From: Flavobacterium sp. | GTDB taxonomy: Bacteria; Bacteroidota; Bacteroidia; Flavobacteriales; Flavobacteriaceae | DNA length: 64,000 nt | Assembly (NCBI RefSeq): GCF_027484205.1 | Contig: NZ_JAIXUB010000001.1 | Span: 253,528-317,527, forward strand | Direction: 5' to 3' | Part shown: piece by piece, positions 42,977-51,500 of the stretch | Numbering within the stretch: position 1 is the first letter of the stretch | Layout: every line of letters starts with the position of its first letter | Translations under genes and position numbers: made by a program | The notes under the pieces: generated by a model | What the model was told of the DNA's origin: nothing | The model's input: the letters and a program-made list of their open reading frames with translations, nothing else | The model's database searches: none

Positions 42977-43137
42977 TACCAATTATGTATATAAAATAGT
43001 CTAAAGATGCGAAGTTGTTGTTTTTTTCAAGACAATGAAAAAAATCATTGCATAGCTTTTGTTACGGAATTATTTTTTGAAGATGTATTGGAAATAAAGA
43101 ACAAGTAGATTGGTCTATTTTATATGTATAATTGGTA
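42977..43137. repeat. Full MITE-like element, 161 bp, TSD TTA
   Basis: The ends are TACCAATTATGTATATAAAA and TTTTATATGTATAATTGGTA, complementary over at least 20 bp with two mismatches. TTA flanks both sides (42974-42976 and 43138-43140). It sits between two plus-strand genes. Confidence 0.88.
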
Positions 43138-43152
43138 TTAAAATAACAAAAA

Positions 43153-43923
43153 ATGAAAATTCATCATTTACGAAATGCCACTTTAATAATAGAAACTGGT
43201 GATAAAGTAATTTTAGTTGATCCAATGTTAGGCAAAAAAGGAACTGCTGGACCAACATTTACACTTTTTAGATTCAAACCTCAACGAAACCCAATTGTTG
43301 ATTTGCCTAATAACGCAATGTCATTAGTAGAAAAAACGACTCATTGTTTACTTACGCATCTTCATCCAGACCATTTGGACAAAGAAGCAGAAAATTTTCT
43401 CCGAACAAAAAAAACACCTATAATTTGTAGTGTTAAAGACGAAAAAGCATTACTAAAAAAAGGATTAAATGTAGTTCAAACCGTTGACTATTGGAAAAAA
43501 AGTAATTTTCTAGACGGCAAAATTCAAGGAATTCCTGCAGTTCATGGATATGGTTTTGTAGCTAAACCAATGGGAAATGTGATGGGTTTTTATATTGAAC
43601 TGCCTAATGAGAAATCAATTTATTTAAGCGCTGACACTATCTACACTGACGATGTTCATAAAGTATTGGTTGAATATAAACCTCAAATTGCAGTGGTAGC
43701 TTGCGGAACAGCACAATTAGATATTTTTCAACCGTTATTAATGCGCATGGATGACATCCTAAAGTTTGTAAAAAACGCACCAAATAAAGTAATTGCAAAT
43801 CATTTAGAAGCAGTAAACCACTGTCCTACTTCAAGAGTTCAATTAAAAAATGAATTGTCAAAAATTGGACTTTTTGAAAAAGTATTCATTCCAGTTGATG
43901 GCAAAAGTATTGAGTTTAATTAA
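43153..43923 (+). CDS. MBL-fold metallohydrolase
   Basis: The 256-residue protein has the metal-binding motif H69-L-H71-P-D73-H74 in THLHPDHLD, then HGYGF, the bridging Asp in SADTIYTDD and His in IANHLEAVNH. The group includes lactonase-like and UlaG-like hydrolases. No signal peptide is seen. It starts about 15 bp after the MITE at 42977, so the promoter may lie within or near the element. Confidence 0.85.
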   Translation: MKIHHLRNATLIIETGDKVILVDPMLGKKGTAGPTFTLFRFKPQRNPIVDLPNNAMSLVEKTTHCLLTHLHPDHLDKEAENFLRTKKTPIICSVKDEKALLKKGLNVVQTVDYWKKSNFLDGKIQGIPAVHGYGFVAKPMGNVMGFYIELPNEKSIYLSADTIYTDDVHKVLVEYKPQIAVVACGTAQLDIFQPLLMRMDDILKFVKNAPNKVIANHLEAVNHCPTSRVQLKNELSKIGLFEKVFIPVDGKSIEFN

Positions 43924-43967
43924 AATGAGTTTCTGTATTTGAATTATTTTTTAAAAAAGTAAATCGG

Positions 43968-44318
43968 TTACTTTTGCATTTTTCCCCAAGCTGCTAATGC
44001 TTCTAATAATTCAAAAACGGTTTCTCCATTTTTAGTAATGCTATACTCTACTCTTGGCGGAACTTCAGCAAAAATCTTTCTATCGATTAGATTACTATCT
44101 TCTAACTCTCTTAATTGAGCTGTTAGCATTTGTTTACTTATCGTTGGAATACTTCTTTGCAAAATTCCAAATCTATTTACATCCATTTTTATTCTGTTAA
44201 GAATGATAGGTTTCCACTTTCCGCCAATGATACTCATAGCTTTTGATATAGGACAATTTTGAAAATAGATTTCAAATTCCTCTTTAGACATATCTTCAAT
44301 TTTAGGATAATCTTTCAT
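43968..44318 (-). CDS. HxlR-family regulator 2
   Basis: The 116-residue protein has CPISKAMSIIGGKWKPIILN, then IPTISKQMLTAQLRELEDSN and the wing PPRVEYSITKNG. It is divergent from the NTF2-like gene at 44462; the candidate operator lies in between and overlaps the -33 box of that gene, which suggests repression. Confidence 0.9.
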   Translation of the reverse strand: MKDYPKIEDMSKEEFEIYFQNCPISKAMSIIGGKWKPIILNRIKMDVNRFGILQRSIPTISKQMLTAQLRELEDSNLIDRKIFAEVPPRVEYSITKNGETVFELLEALAAWGKMQK

Positions 44319-44384
44319 TTATTTTAAATTTTAAACAATTGAAATACATAATAGTATGATTTTAATACGTATGTAATAAAATAA

Positions 44385-44423
44385 TAACTACTTGCAAATA
44401 TAGAACTAATAAACATATATTTG
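44385..44423 (+). promoter_or_regulatory. Promoter with overlapping HxlR operator
   Basis: TTG at 44392-44394 and TATATTTG at 44416-44423 with a 21-bp spacer form a good Bacteroidota promoter. The motif TAACTACTTGCAA (44385-44397), shared in inverse orientation with 42104-42117, covers the -33 box. Confidence 0.55.
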
Positions 44424-44461
44424 TACAAATAATTAGAAAAACAATTAAATAGTAAAAGATT

Positions 44462-44866
44462 ATGAGCAAAGAAATCATTACCGCTTTTTATGAAAAAGCA
44501 TTAACAGTAAATTCAGAAACAACACCTGAAGCAGTTTTATCACCTATTTTAGCGAATGATTTAGTATCATATGGTAGTGTTGATAGCAAAGGAAAAAATG
44601 AATTGATAGGAATGTTAGGGTATTTTTGGCAATTAATTCCTGATTTAAAATGGGAAATCAAAGAGATACTACAAGATGGAAATAGATATATTGTAAGAAG
44701 TAAAGCTACAGGAACGCCAAATGGTGATTTTATGGGTTTGCCAACTGATGGTACAAAATCTTTCGAAATCATGACAATTGATATTCATACAGTTGAGAAC
44801 AATCTTATTCAAGATATTTATCATATTGAAGATTGGCCTACAGCTATGAATCAGTTAAAAGGATAA
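44462..44866 (+). CDS. SnoaL-like ester cyclase family protein
   Basis: The 134-residue protein has an NTF2-like fold pattern: ELIGMLGYFWQLIPDLKWEI, YIVRSKATGTPNGDFMGLP and the end LIQDIYHIEDWPTAMNQL. This is the SnoaL polyketide-cyclase-like group, of which many members have unknown substrates. It is divergently paired with HxlR regulator 2. Confidence 0.8.
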   Translation: MSKEIITAFYEKALTVNSETTPEAVLSPILANDLVSYGSVDSKGKNELIGMLGYFWQLIPDLKWEIKEILQDGNRYIVRSKATGTPNGDFMGLPTDGTKSFEIMTIDIHTVENNLIQDIYHIEDWPTAMNQLKG

Positions 44867-44884
44867 AAGAAATCCCAATAAATT

Positions 44885-44923
44885 AAAAAAAGTTCCTTTT
44901 CATTGAGATAAGGAACTTTTTTT
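44885..44923. terminator. Bidirectional terminator
   Basis: A 14-bp stem, AAAAAAAGTTCCTT with AAGGAACTTTTTTT, lies between the convergent genes ending at 44866 and 44940. Confidence 0.88.
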
Positions 44924-44939
44924 TACTAAAAGCACTAAA

Positions 44940-45671
44940 TTAAATAGTCCAAATTGGCTTATAATCTATTGTTGTTGGTGTTTCTATATAAAATAGTTCA
45001 CCTTTAAAATTAAGTTCTAATTCTCTACTATTAGAAACTCTTATGGCATCATCTTGAGCTATAGCTGTATCATTGGCATAACCACTTCCATTAAGCACAT
45101 AAAAAGTGTAACTCATTTCTGCATCCAATAAAATTTTTGTTTTAATTTCATTTTCAAAAAATAGTTTTTTAATGGTTAGATTCGGTGTTAAAACTTTTGC
45201 TTTACTTCCATTACCAATGTAAGTTATAGTTGCAATACCATTTTCTTCAACTGGTAAAAAATCTTTACCTGAATAATCTACATAACTTGGATTTAGTTTT
45301 ATAGCTTCATAAAAGTTTGGATCAAACCAAATTTGAAAAGCTCTTGAATTTGCTTCAATTCTCTCTTGATGTTGAATACCACTATTAGACTGAATAATTT
45401 GAAAATCACCGGCATGTAATGGTGTCCAAACTTGAGTAGCAGTATCATAATGTTCATTTTTTCCTTCAAAAATAAAAGTAAGAATTTCAAATCCTTCATG
45501 CGGATGAAGACCAAATTCGCAAGCTTCATTTATATAACCATTGCTCCAGTAATATAAACTTGAATAAGGTTTAGTGTCAGCATTTCCTACATAAACAGGT
45601 TTATTGGCGTGGAATCGTCCTCCAAAAATTACATCATTAAACTGTTCCGATTTTTTTATTATTTGCATCAT
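44940..45671 (-). CDS. Pirin family bicupin protein
   Basis: The 243-residue protein has the pirin pattern with GLHPHEGFEILTFIFEG as the metal-binding cupin, then IQSNSGIQHQERIE and FQIWFDP. Bacterial pirins of this kind can be quercetinase-like dioxygenases or redox sensors. Conserved metal ligands His-x-His and Glu/His are present. It stands as a single gene on the minus strand. Confidence 0.88.
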   Translation of the reverse strand: MMQIIKKSEQFNDVIFGGRFHANKPVYVGNADTKPYSSLYYWSNGYINEACEFGLHPHEGFEILTFIFEGKNEHYDTATQVWTPLHAGDFQIIQSNSGIQHQERIEANSRAFQIWFDPNFYEAIKLNPSYVDYSGKDFLPVEENGIATITYIGNGSKAKVLTPNLTIKKLFFENEIKTKILLDAEMSYTFYVLNGSGYANDTAIAQDDAIRVSNSRELELNFKGELFYIETPTTIDYKPIWTI

Positions 45672-45718
45672 ATTGCTATAAATTTTTAGGTAACAAAAGA
45701 TTAATTATAGGGTAAAAT

Positions 45719-45757
45719 AAAAGGTAAATCAAACTAATTTAGTTTGATTTACCTTTT
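45719..45757. terminator. Long palindromic terminator
   Basis: The arms AAAAGGTAAATCAAACTAA and TTAGTTTGATTTACCTTTT are perfectly complementary around one central base; in RNA the middle would form the loop. It serves the minus-strand gene ending at 45773. Confidence 0.8.
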
Positions 45758-45772
45758 ATAAATAACTTTAAA

Positions 45773-46444
45773 TTATTTACCTAATTTGAAAACAATCTCT
45801 TCTAAATTGATTTGCATTACTTTTTGTCCGTCTGTAGTTCCAAAGTCAGGAAACAATTCTGTAACAGCTGAATTAGCCGAAAGAACTCGTACTCCAATTT
45901 GTCTCAAAGCATCAAAAGTAACATCGTCTGCTAACGGCGACATACTTCCACATGCATCTGCAACTACCACTACATTATAACCTTCTTTTACTGCACTTTC
46001 TACAGTATGCAATAAACAAATATCAGTGGTCAAACCTGCAATTATTAAATTCTTTTTTCCTAAATTTTTTACTGCTGTTTTAAAATTATTATCTAAAAAA
46101 CAATCTAATGTTCCACCTCTTTTAATTCTATTTTCAAATTGTTTTGGTGCTTTTTCTTGAATTCCTTCCCAAGTAAGTCCTACTTGTTCTTCCATTGTGG
46201 TGGTTACCAATAAAGGAACTCCAGCTTCTGCTCCAATTCGAGATAACATACGTAAATTATTTTCCACATTTTTTTTATCTTGACTGTAAATCCAATCCAT
46301 TGTCATTTTTTGGTGATCAACTAAAAGAATTGCGGCATTTTGAGGTGTAAATCTTTCCACTTTTTTAACCGATTGTGCATTTAAACTACTAGTAAAGATA
46401 ATTGCTATGAATAGCATTGTAATTTGATAAACTTTTTTTGTCAT
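45773..46444 (-). CDS. Exported isochorismatase-family cysteine hydrolase
   Basis: The 223-residue protein has a signal peptide (LFIAIIFTSSLNAQ). The catalytic D43 (ILLVDHQKM) and C143 (GLTTDICLLHTVESA) are present, with the expected fold length. The family hydrolyses amides or vinyl ethers; nothing shows the substrate. Export is unusual for the family. It is divergent from HxlR regulator 3. Confidence 0.88.
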   Translation of the reverse strand: MTKKVYQITMLFIAIIFTSSLNAQSVKKVERFTPQNAAILLVDHQKMTMDWIYSQDKKNVENNLRMLSRIGAEAGVPLLVTTTMEEQVGLTWEGIQEKAPKQFENRIKRGGTLDCFLDNNFKTAVKNLGKKNLIIAGLTTDICLLHTVESAVKEGYNVVVVADACGSMSPLADDVTFDALRQIGVRVLSANSAVTELFPDFGTTDGQKVMQINLEEIVFKLGK

Positions 46445-46503
46445 TTCTTTGTATAAATTTAATTATTATAGCACAAAGTTAAATACATTTACCTACTATT
46501 CTT

Positions 46504-46527
46504 GGGCAGTTACCAATAAGTAAGTAA
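46504..46527. promoter_or_regulatory. Candidate HxlR operator
   Basis: GGGCAGTTACCAATAAGTAA and the next 4 bases match 42127-42150 in 21 of 24 positions. It lies between the isochorismatase gene and HxlR regulator 3. CAAAGTTA at 46474-46481, read on the minus strand as TAACTTTG, is a probable -7 box for the isochorismatase gene. Confidence 0.5.
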
Positions 46528-46563
46528 TTACAAAAAGGTAAGTAAATTGAAAATCAAATTATT

Positions 46564-46905
46564 ATGAGCACAAATAAAACCACTTGCCAATATAAATTAA
46601 TGGCATCAAGAGATGCATTGGAAATCATTCAAGGAAAATGGCGCATTCCAATTATAATTTCTTTATCTTATGGCAACAAAAGATTTGGTGAAATCCAAAG
46701 AGATATTACAGATATATCATCAAAAATGCTTTCGCAAGAATTAAAAGCTTTAGAAATGAATAAAATTGTATCGCGAAGTCTAATAAATTCATTACCAGAA
46801 ACATCTGAATATTCACTTACGCCACTTGGTTTGTCAATGAAAAATTTATTGGAAGAATTATTGAAATGGGGAATTTATTTTAGAGAAGAGAGTATAAAAA
46901 AATAA
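46564..46905 (+). CDS. HxlR-family regulator 3
   Basis: The 113-residue protein starts MSTNKTTCQYKLMASRDALE and has GKWRIPIIISLSYGNKRFGE, ISSKMLSQELKALEMN and the wing ETSEYSLTPLG. It is more divergent than the two other HxlR proteins here. It likely controls the isochorismatase gene on the other side of the shared operator. Confidence 0.88.
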   Translation: MSTNKTTCQYKLMASRDALEIIQGKWRIPIIISLSYGNKRFGEIQRDITDISSKMLSQELKALEMNKIVSRSLINSLPETSEYSLTPLGLSMKNLLEELLKWGIYFREESIKK

Positions 46906-47238
46906 GACAATCATTCAGGTCTAAATTCAATTTTTACGAATCGTAAAACACAATTTGCTGCTTTATTTGTAGAATTCTGATATAATTTTATTTCAGTTGC
47001 CATAACTGTATTCACTTTTAACTACTAGAAAAACTAATACTTCATCTTTTATCAAATCCATAAAAGCATAACTAACAATCAATTAATACAATATTTTTTT
47101 CCATTTTCATTTATCACATCATATCTACACAATATTTTTCATCTAAAAAGTCAATTCTCCATTGTTTAGTCAAATATTAAAGGTAATCTAAAATAATAGA
47201 TTTATAATTTTATAAGTTACATTTTAAACATATAAAAA
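46906..47238. other. Intergenic region
   Basis: This 333-bp spacer shows no gene, no strong hairpin and no clear promoter match; it must contain the promoter of the HPt-like gene. Confidence 0.6.
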
Positions 47239-47544
47239 GTGACTAATAAACCTTCCGTAAATCATCTAAGAAAAATATGTTTTAACAATGAATTGATAGT
47301 TCAAAAACTGTTAAACAATATGAAATCAGAGAGCACATCGCTTTTTGCTGATTATAGTAGTGCTGATGCAATAAATGAAAAGATAAGAATCGTTCACAAA
47401 TCGGTTACCTTATTTTCCATGATTGGCATGATGGATAGCGCCAATCAAGCAAAAACTTATGAAAATAATCTAGCAAGTAATTCAGATGTTGGAAGAAAAG
47501 AGTTTGAAGAATCATTACTAATCGCCATTAATTTTTTAAAATGA
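47239..47544 (+). CDS. HPt-like phosphotransfer protein
   Basis: The start is GTG. The 101-residue all-helical protein has IVHKSVTLFSMIGMMDSANQ, which places a His in the position of the HPt phospho-acceptor (xxHKxxG-like). Its stop overlaps the LytTR gene by 4 bp. It may pass phosphate to the LytTR receiver or from the hybrid kinase at 48422. The family match is by pattern only. Confidence 0.55.
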   Translation: MTNKPSVNHLRKICFNNELIVQKLLNNMKSESTSLFADYSSADAINEKIRIVHKSVTLFSMIGMMDSANQAKTYENNLASNSDVGRKEFEESLLIAINFLK

Positions 47545-48239
47545 ATTGTATTATAATTGACGATGACAGCACAATAAGATTACAAATTAGAGAGTTTTGC
47601 AAACTTATTGGAGATATTAATGTATTAGAGGAATTTAGCAATCCTTTAGAGGCATTTTCGTTCTTGAAAAATCACGAAATAGATTTATTATTTCTAGATG
47701 TAAATTTACCTAATCTTTCGGGAATTGATTTTATAAATAATTATAATATCAATTCCAAAATAATCATGATTACTGCTGATGCCAGTCATGCAGCAACTGT
47801 TTTTGGTAATAATTTAATTGTTGATTATATAACAAAGCCTATAACATTAACTCGATTTGTAGTAGCAATAAATAAATTAAACCAAAAAAAGAAAGAAGAG
47901 GATAAAAACAATAACGAAACCGCTAACGAAAAATCACTTTTTGTAACCGTAGATAAAAAATTAATTAGAATTCATTACAATGAAATTGACTTTGTTGAGG
48001 CAAACGGTGATTATGTAAATTTTTATCTCGATAAAAAAACGATTTGCGTTTATAGTACTTTAAAAAAAGTAAAAAATAAAATTCAAAATCACAACTTCAT
48101 TCAAGTACATCGCTCTTATATAGTAAATACTAATAAAATTGATGAAATTGAAGACACAACAATTGTAATAAAAAATAAAACAATTCCTGTAAGTAGAATA
48201 CAACGTCCTGTTTTATTAGAAAAATTGAACTTGTTGTAA
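47541..48239 (+). CDS. LytTR-family response regulator
   Basis: The 232-residue protein has a receiver domain with acidic D7-D9, phospho-acceptor D53 (LLFLDVNLPN) and Lys in DYITKPI. A LytTR DNA-binding domain at about 130-230 has IHYNEIDFVEANGDYVNFYL and FIQVHRSYIVN. It is coupled to the HPt-like gene by the ATGA overlap. Targets may include the surface operon that begins 180 bp downstream. Confidence 0.92.
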   Translation: MNCIIIDDDSTIRLQIREFCKLIGDINVLEEFSNPLEAFSFLKNHEIDLLFLDVNLPNLSGIDFINNYNINSKIIMITADASHAATVFGNNLIVDYITKPITLTRFVVAINKLNQKKKEEDKNNNETANEKSLFVTVDKKLIRIHYNEIDFVEANGDYVNFYLDKKTICVYSTLKKVKNKIQNHNFIQVHRSYIVNTNKIDEIEDTTIVIKNKTIPVSRIQRPVLLEKLNLL

Positions 48240-48421
48240 CTATTTTAACTTGTAAAAGCAACAACATAAGGCGAAATAAATTCCATTCATCGAATTTTTG
48301 CTCATTACACTTAATTCATAAATTAAATTTGATTAATTAAAAATTTATTTACAATTCATAACTCTATTGTAGTTTACAATTGAATAAAAAAATTATAGAT
48401 AGCATACTAATAATTTAATTT

Positions 48422-51100
48422 ATGCAAGAGAATTTCTTTTCTAACAAACCAATATCAAACGAAAGAAGATTTAGTGTCTCTTTTGAAAAAAGCATTGTAG
48501 GCATGGCTTTTATTGATAGCAACTTAAAAGTATTTTTAGTTAACAATTCCTTGTTGAGAATTATTGGCGCTCCAAAAAAAGAAATCAAATTTAAAAAAAT
48601 TGAAGAGATTGAGAATTTCAAAAACTCCAATCTTAACATTGAAATAAATAATGCATTAAAACATAGAAAAAAATCTATCAGTACAATTATTGAACTTAAG
48701 AAAAAAGAGGACACTATAAAATTAGACTTAGCAATAAATTTATTTTACAACGCAAACAAAGATTTTACAGAAGCCTTATTAATAGTTAAAGATATAACTG
48801 AAGAAGATAAAAAAACTATTAAAGCAAAAGAATTATCAACCATTGTAGAAAATTCAGAAGATGCAATATTTAAAATTGATACTGATGGTACAATTGTAAC
48901 TTGGAACAAAGGAGGAACGAAAATTTTTGAATATAGTGAAATAGAAATAATTGGTAAATCAGTTGATCAGCTTTTTACAAATGAAAACAAAAACAAACTT
49001 AATTTAATTAAAAATGGTATAACTAACCAAAAAATAATCATTAACGGATTAACAAAAAACAAAAACATACTTGACATAGAACTTACAATATCTAGCATTA
49101 AAGTAAATAAAAAATATTTAGGTAAAGCAATCATTGGAAGAGACATAACGACATTATTAAAAAAAAATGCAGAAATAAATAATTACAGAAATGCTCTAAA
49201 CAAAGCTTTTAGTGTTGCAATAATAAATGACGAATACAAACTAACTTTTGCAAATGATAATTTTTGCAAATTATGTGGATTTAAAAGAAATGAAATTATT
49301 GGACGACCTATTGTAGATGCTAAAGACTATAGCGTAAACTATAAATTATTTATAGAAAGAAGAGATGCTATTATTAACGGTATAGTTTGGTCTGGTGAAG
49401 TTGAACTTTACAATAAAAGTAAAGAACAATATTGGGTTTTTGATACCATTATTCCATTTCTTGATAATAGAGGTAAACCAATTAAGTATTTAATTATTCG
49501 TAACGACATAACAAAAATAAAACTTGGTGAAAACGCTATTGAAAATAAAGCAATTTTAGAAAAAACAATAAAACTAAAAGATGAGTTCTTGGCAAACATT
49601 AGTCATGAATTGCGCACTCCTTTAAACTCGGTTATTGGATTTACAGATTTAGTTTTAGAAACAGATTTAAATGAAATTCAAATAAAATATTTAAACTTAA
49701 TAAAAAATTCAGGTAATCTTTTGCTGCTACTAATTAATGACATTCTTGATCTTACAAAAATGGAAACTGGCATATTTAATTTTGAAAGCTTACAATTTAA
49801 TCTTGCCACAACAATCAATGAAATTTCAGAACTTTTAGCAGTTGAAGCAAAAGCAAAAAACATTGAGTTCAATACTTTTATTGATACAAATATAAAAAGC
49901 GATTACATAGGTGATCCTTTTAGATTGCAACAAATAATTGTGAATTTAATTAAAAACGCAATTAAATTCACAAATGAAGGAAGTGTGAGCCTATTTGTTA
50001 AACTTATAGAAGAAAATACATTATCAAATGAGTCAATTATTGAATTTAAGTTTAATGATACAGGAATTGGAATTGAAGCCTCAAAACTTGAAATCATTTT
50101 TAATGCATTCACACAATCAGAAGAATACATTACAAGAAACTATGGCGGTTTTGGTTTGGGTTTAGCCATAGTAAGTAAACTAGTTAAAAAATTTAATGGT
50201 CAAATAAATGTGGAGAGTAAACTAAATGTTGGAACTTCATTTACAGTAACAATTCCATTTAAAAAATTTAATTCTACTGAAAGTGAAAATGTAAATTCTT
50301 ATAGAAAAGAAAAAATAAAAAAACATGGCAAAATAAAAATACTATTAGCAGAAGACAATGAAAACAACCAAATATTAGCAACTCAAAGACTTATAAATTG
50401 GGGATTTGAAGTAGATTTAGTTAACAATGGACTTGAAGCAATTGAAAAATTAAAAAACAATGAATATGATTTAATTCTCATGGATATTCAAATGCCAATA
50501 ATGGACGGATACACAGCAACAATAAAAATTAGAACTGAATTACCAATTGAAAAATCAAAAATTCCAATTGTAGCACTAACAGCACATGCCTCGAGTAGTA
50601 ATATAAAAAAAGCAAAAAGAATTGGAATGAATGACTATATCTATAAACCTTTCAAATCTGAAGATTTATACCACAAAATTGTAAAACAACTAAATATTGA
50701 ACCCGGAAAAAAACTAAAAACAATCATAAAACCAAAAACTATAAATGACAATAAAACAATTATAAACTTTGATTTTATAGCTCAGGAATGTTTAAATAAT
50801 GGTGACGTTATTATTCAATATCTAAACTCATTTATTAAAGAATTTGAACTATTTATTGAAAATACCACAGTAGCAGCAAATTTGAATGATACTTTAGGAA
50901 TTTACAGAGCTACGCATAAAATTCTTCCTAGCGTTAAGAGTTTAAAAATAAAAGATGTTTTACAAGTATTAAACATTGTTTATAAAAGTAGTAAAGAAAA
51001 TCAGATAATCAATTACAGCCACTTAATCGTTGAAATATCAATGCTTTATACAGATATAAAAGAACGAATAATCACCGAAATGGAAACATTAAAAAAATAA
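48422..51100 (+). CDS. PAS-containing hybrid histidine kinase with REC and HPt domains
   Basis: The 892-residue cytoplasmic protein has three PAS-like domains (about 15-120, 130-240, 255-370), HisKA with H395 (ISHELRTPLNSVIGF), HATPase (about 500-620, DTGIGIEASKLE, GGFGLGLAIVSKL), a receiver with D688 (ILMDIQMPIMDGYTA) and a C-terminal HPt with H832 (YRATHKILPS). No TM helices are seen, so the signal is internal, perhaps redox or ligand through PAS. It can run a full phosphorelay. The next gene, a lone receiver, begins 3 bp later and could be its output. Confidence 0.92.
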   Translation: MQENFFSNKPISNERRFSVSFEKSIVGMAFIDSNLKVFLVNNSLLRIIGAPKKEIKFKKIEEIENFKNSNLNIEINNALKHRKKSISTIIELKKKEDTIKLDLAINLFYNANKDFTEALLIVKDITEEDKKTIKAKELSTIVENSEDAIFKIDTDGTIVTWNKGGTKIFEYSEIEIIGKSVDQLFTNENKNKLNLIKNGITNQKIIINGLTKNKNILDIELTISSIKVNKKYLGKAIIGRDITTLLKKNAEINNYRNALNKAFSVAIINDEYKLTFANDNFCKLCGFKRNEIIGRPIVDAKDYSVNYKLFIERRDAIINGIVWSGEVELYNKSKEQYWVFDTIIPFLDNRGKPIKYLIIRNDITKIKLGENAIENKAILEKTIKLKDEFLANISHELRTPLNSVIGFTDLVLETDLNEIQIKYLNLIKNSGNLLLLLINDILDLTKMETGIFNFESLQFNLATTINEISELLAVEAKAKNIEFNTFIDTNIKSDYIGDPFRLQQIIVNLIKNAIKFTNEGSVSLFVKLIEENTLSNESIIEFKFNDTGIGIEASKLEIIFNAFTQSEEYITRNYGGFGLGLAIVSKLVKKFNGQINVESKLNVGTSFTVTIPFKKFNSTESENVNSYRKEKIKKHGKIKILLAEDNENNQILATQRLINWGFEVDLVNNGLEAIEKLKNNEYDLILMDIQMPIMDGYTATIKIRTELPIEKSKIPIVALTAHASSSNIKKAKRIGMNDYIYKPFKSEDLYHKIVKQLNIEPGKKLKTIIKPKTINDNKTIINFDFIAQECLNNGDVIIQYLNSFIKEFELFIENTTVAANLNDTLGIYRATHKILPSVKSLKIKDVLQVLNIVYKSSKENQIINYSHLIVEISMLYTDIKERIITEMETLKK

Positions 51101-51103
51101 ATT

Positions 51104-51496
51104 ATGGAAAAGTTAAAAATAGCTGAAAGAAAAAAAATAGTTATTGCAGAAGACGACTCCACATTTGCCATGCTATTAAAATTTCGATTAGATGAAGAAG
51201 GTTTTATGACCTTTATTGCTAATGACGGAACGCAAGCATTAGATTTAATTAAAGAAGTAAATCCTGATATTTTTATAAGTGATATAATGCTTCCACAAAT
51301 ATCTGGTTTAGAAGTTCTAGAACAAATTAAACAAAACAATTCTTTTACTTTTCCCACTTTAATTATATCTAGTGCTGGACAAGAAACTATGGTCATGAGG
51401 GCATTTGAACTTGGTGCCAACGATTTTTTAAGTAAACCATTTAGCATTAATGAATTAATAATAAGAATAAAAAAAACACTAGATATCAACAAATAA
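51104..51496 (+). CDS. Stand-alone response regulator (REC only)
   Basis: The 130-residue protein is one receiver domain with E17-D18-D19 in the acidic pocket (IAEDDS), D60 as phospho-acceptor (FISDIMLP) and Lys in FLSKPFS. No output domain exists, so it works by binding a partner, maybe the HEAT-repeat protein or glycosyltransferase encoded next. It is in the middle of a tight operon. Confidence 0.92.
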   Translation: MEKLKIAERKKIVIAEDDSTFAMLLKFRLDEEGFMTFIANDGTQALDLIKEVNPDIFISDIMLPQISGLEVLEQIKQNNSFTFPTLIISSAGQETMVMRAFELGANDFLSKPFSINELIIRIKKTLDINK

Positions 51497-51500
51497 ATTA

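Noticed and set aside
40900..46905. One operon of stress genes
   Set aside because: Genes are on both strands, with several terminators and separate promoters; only the shared operator motifs link them.
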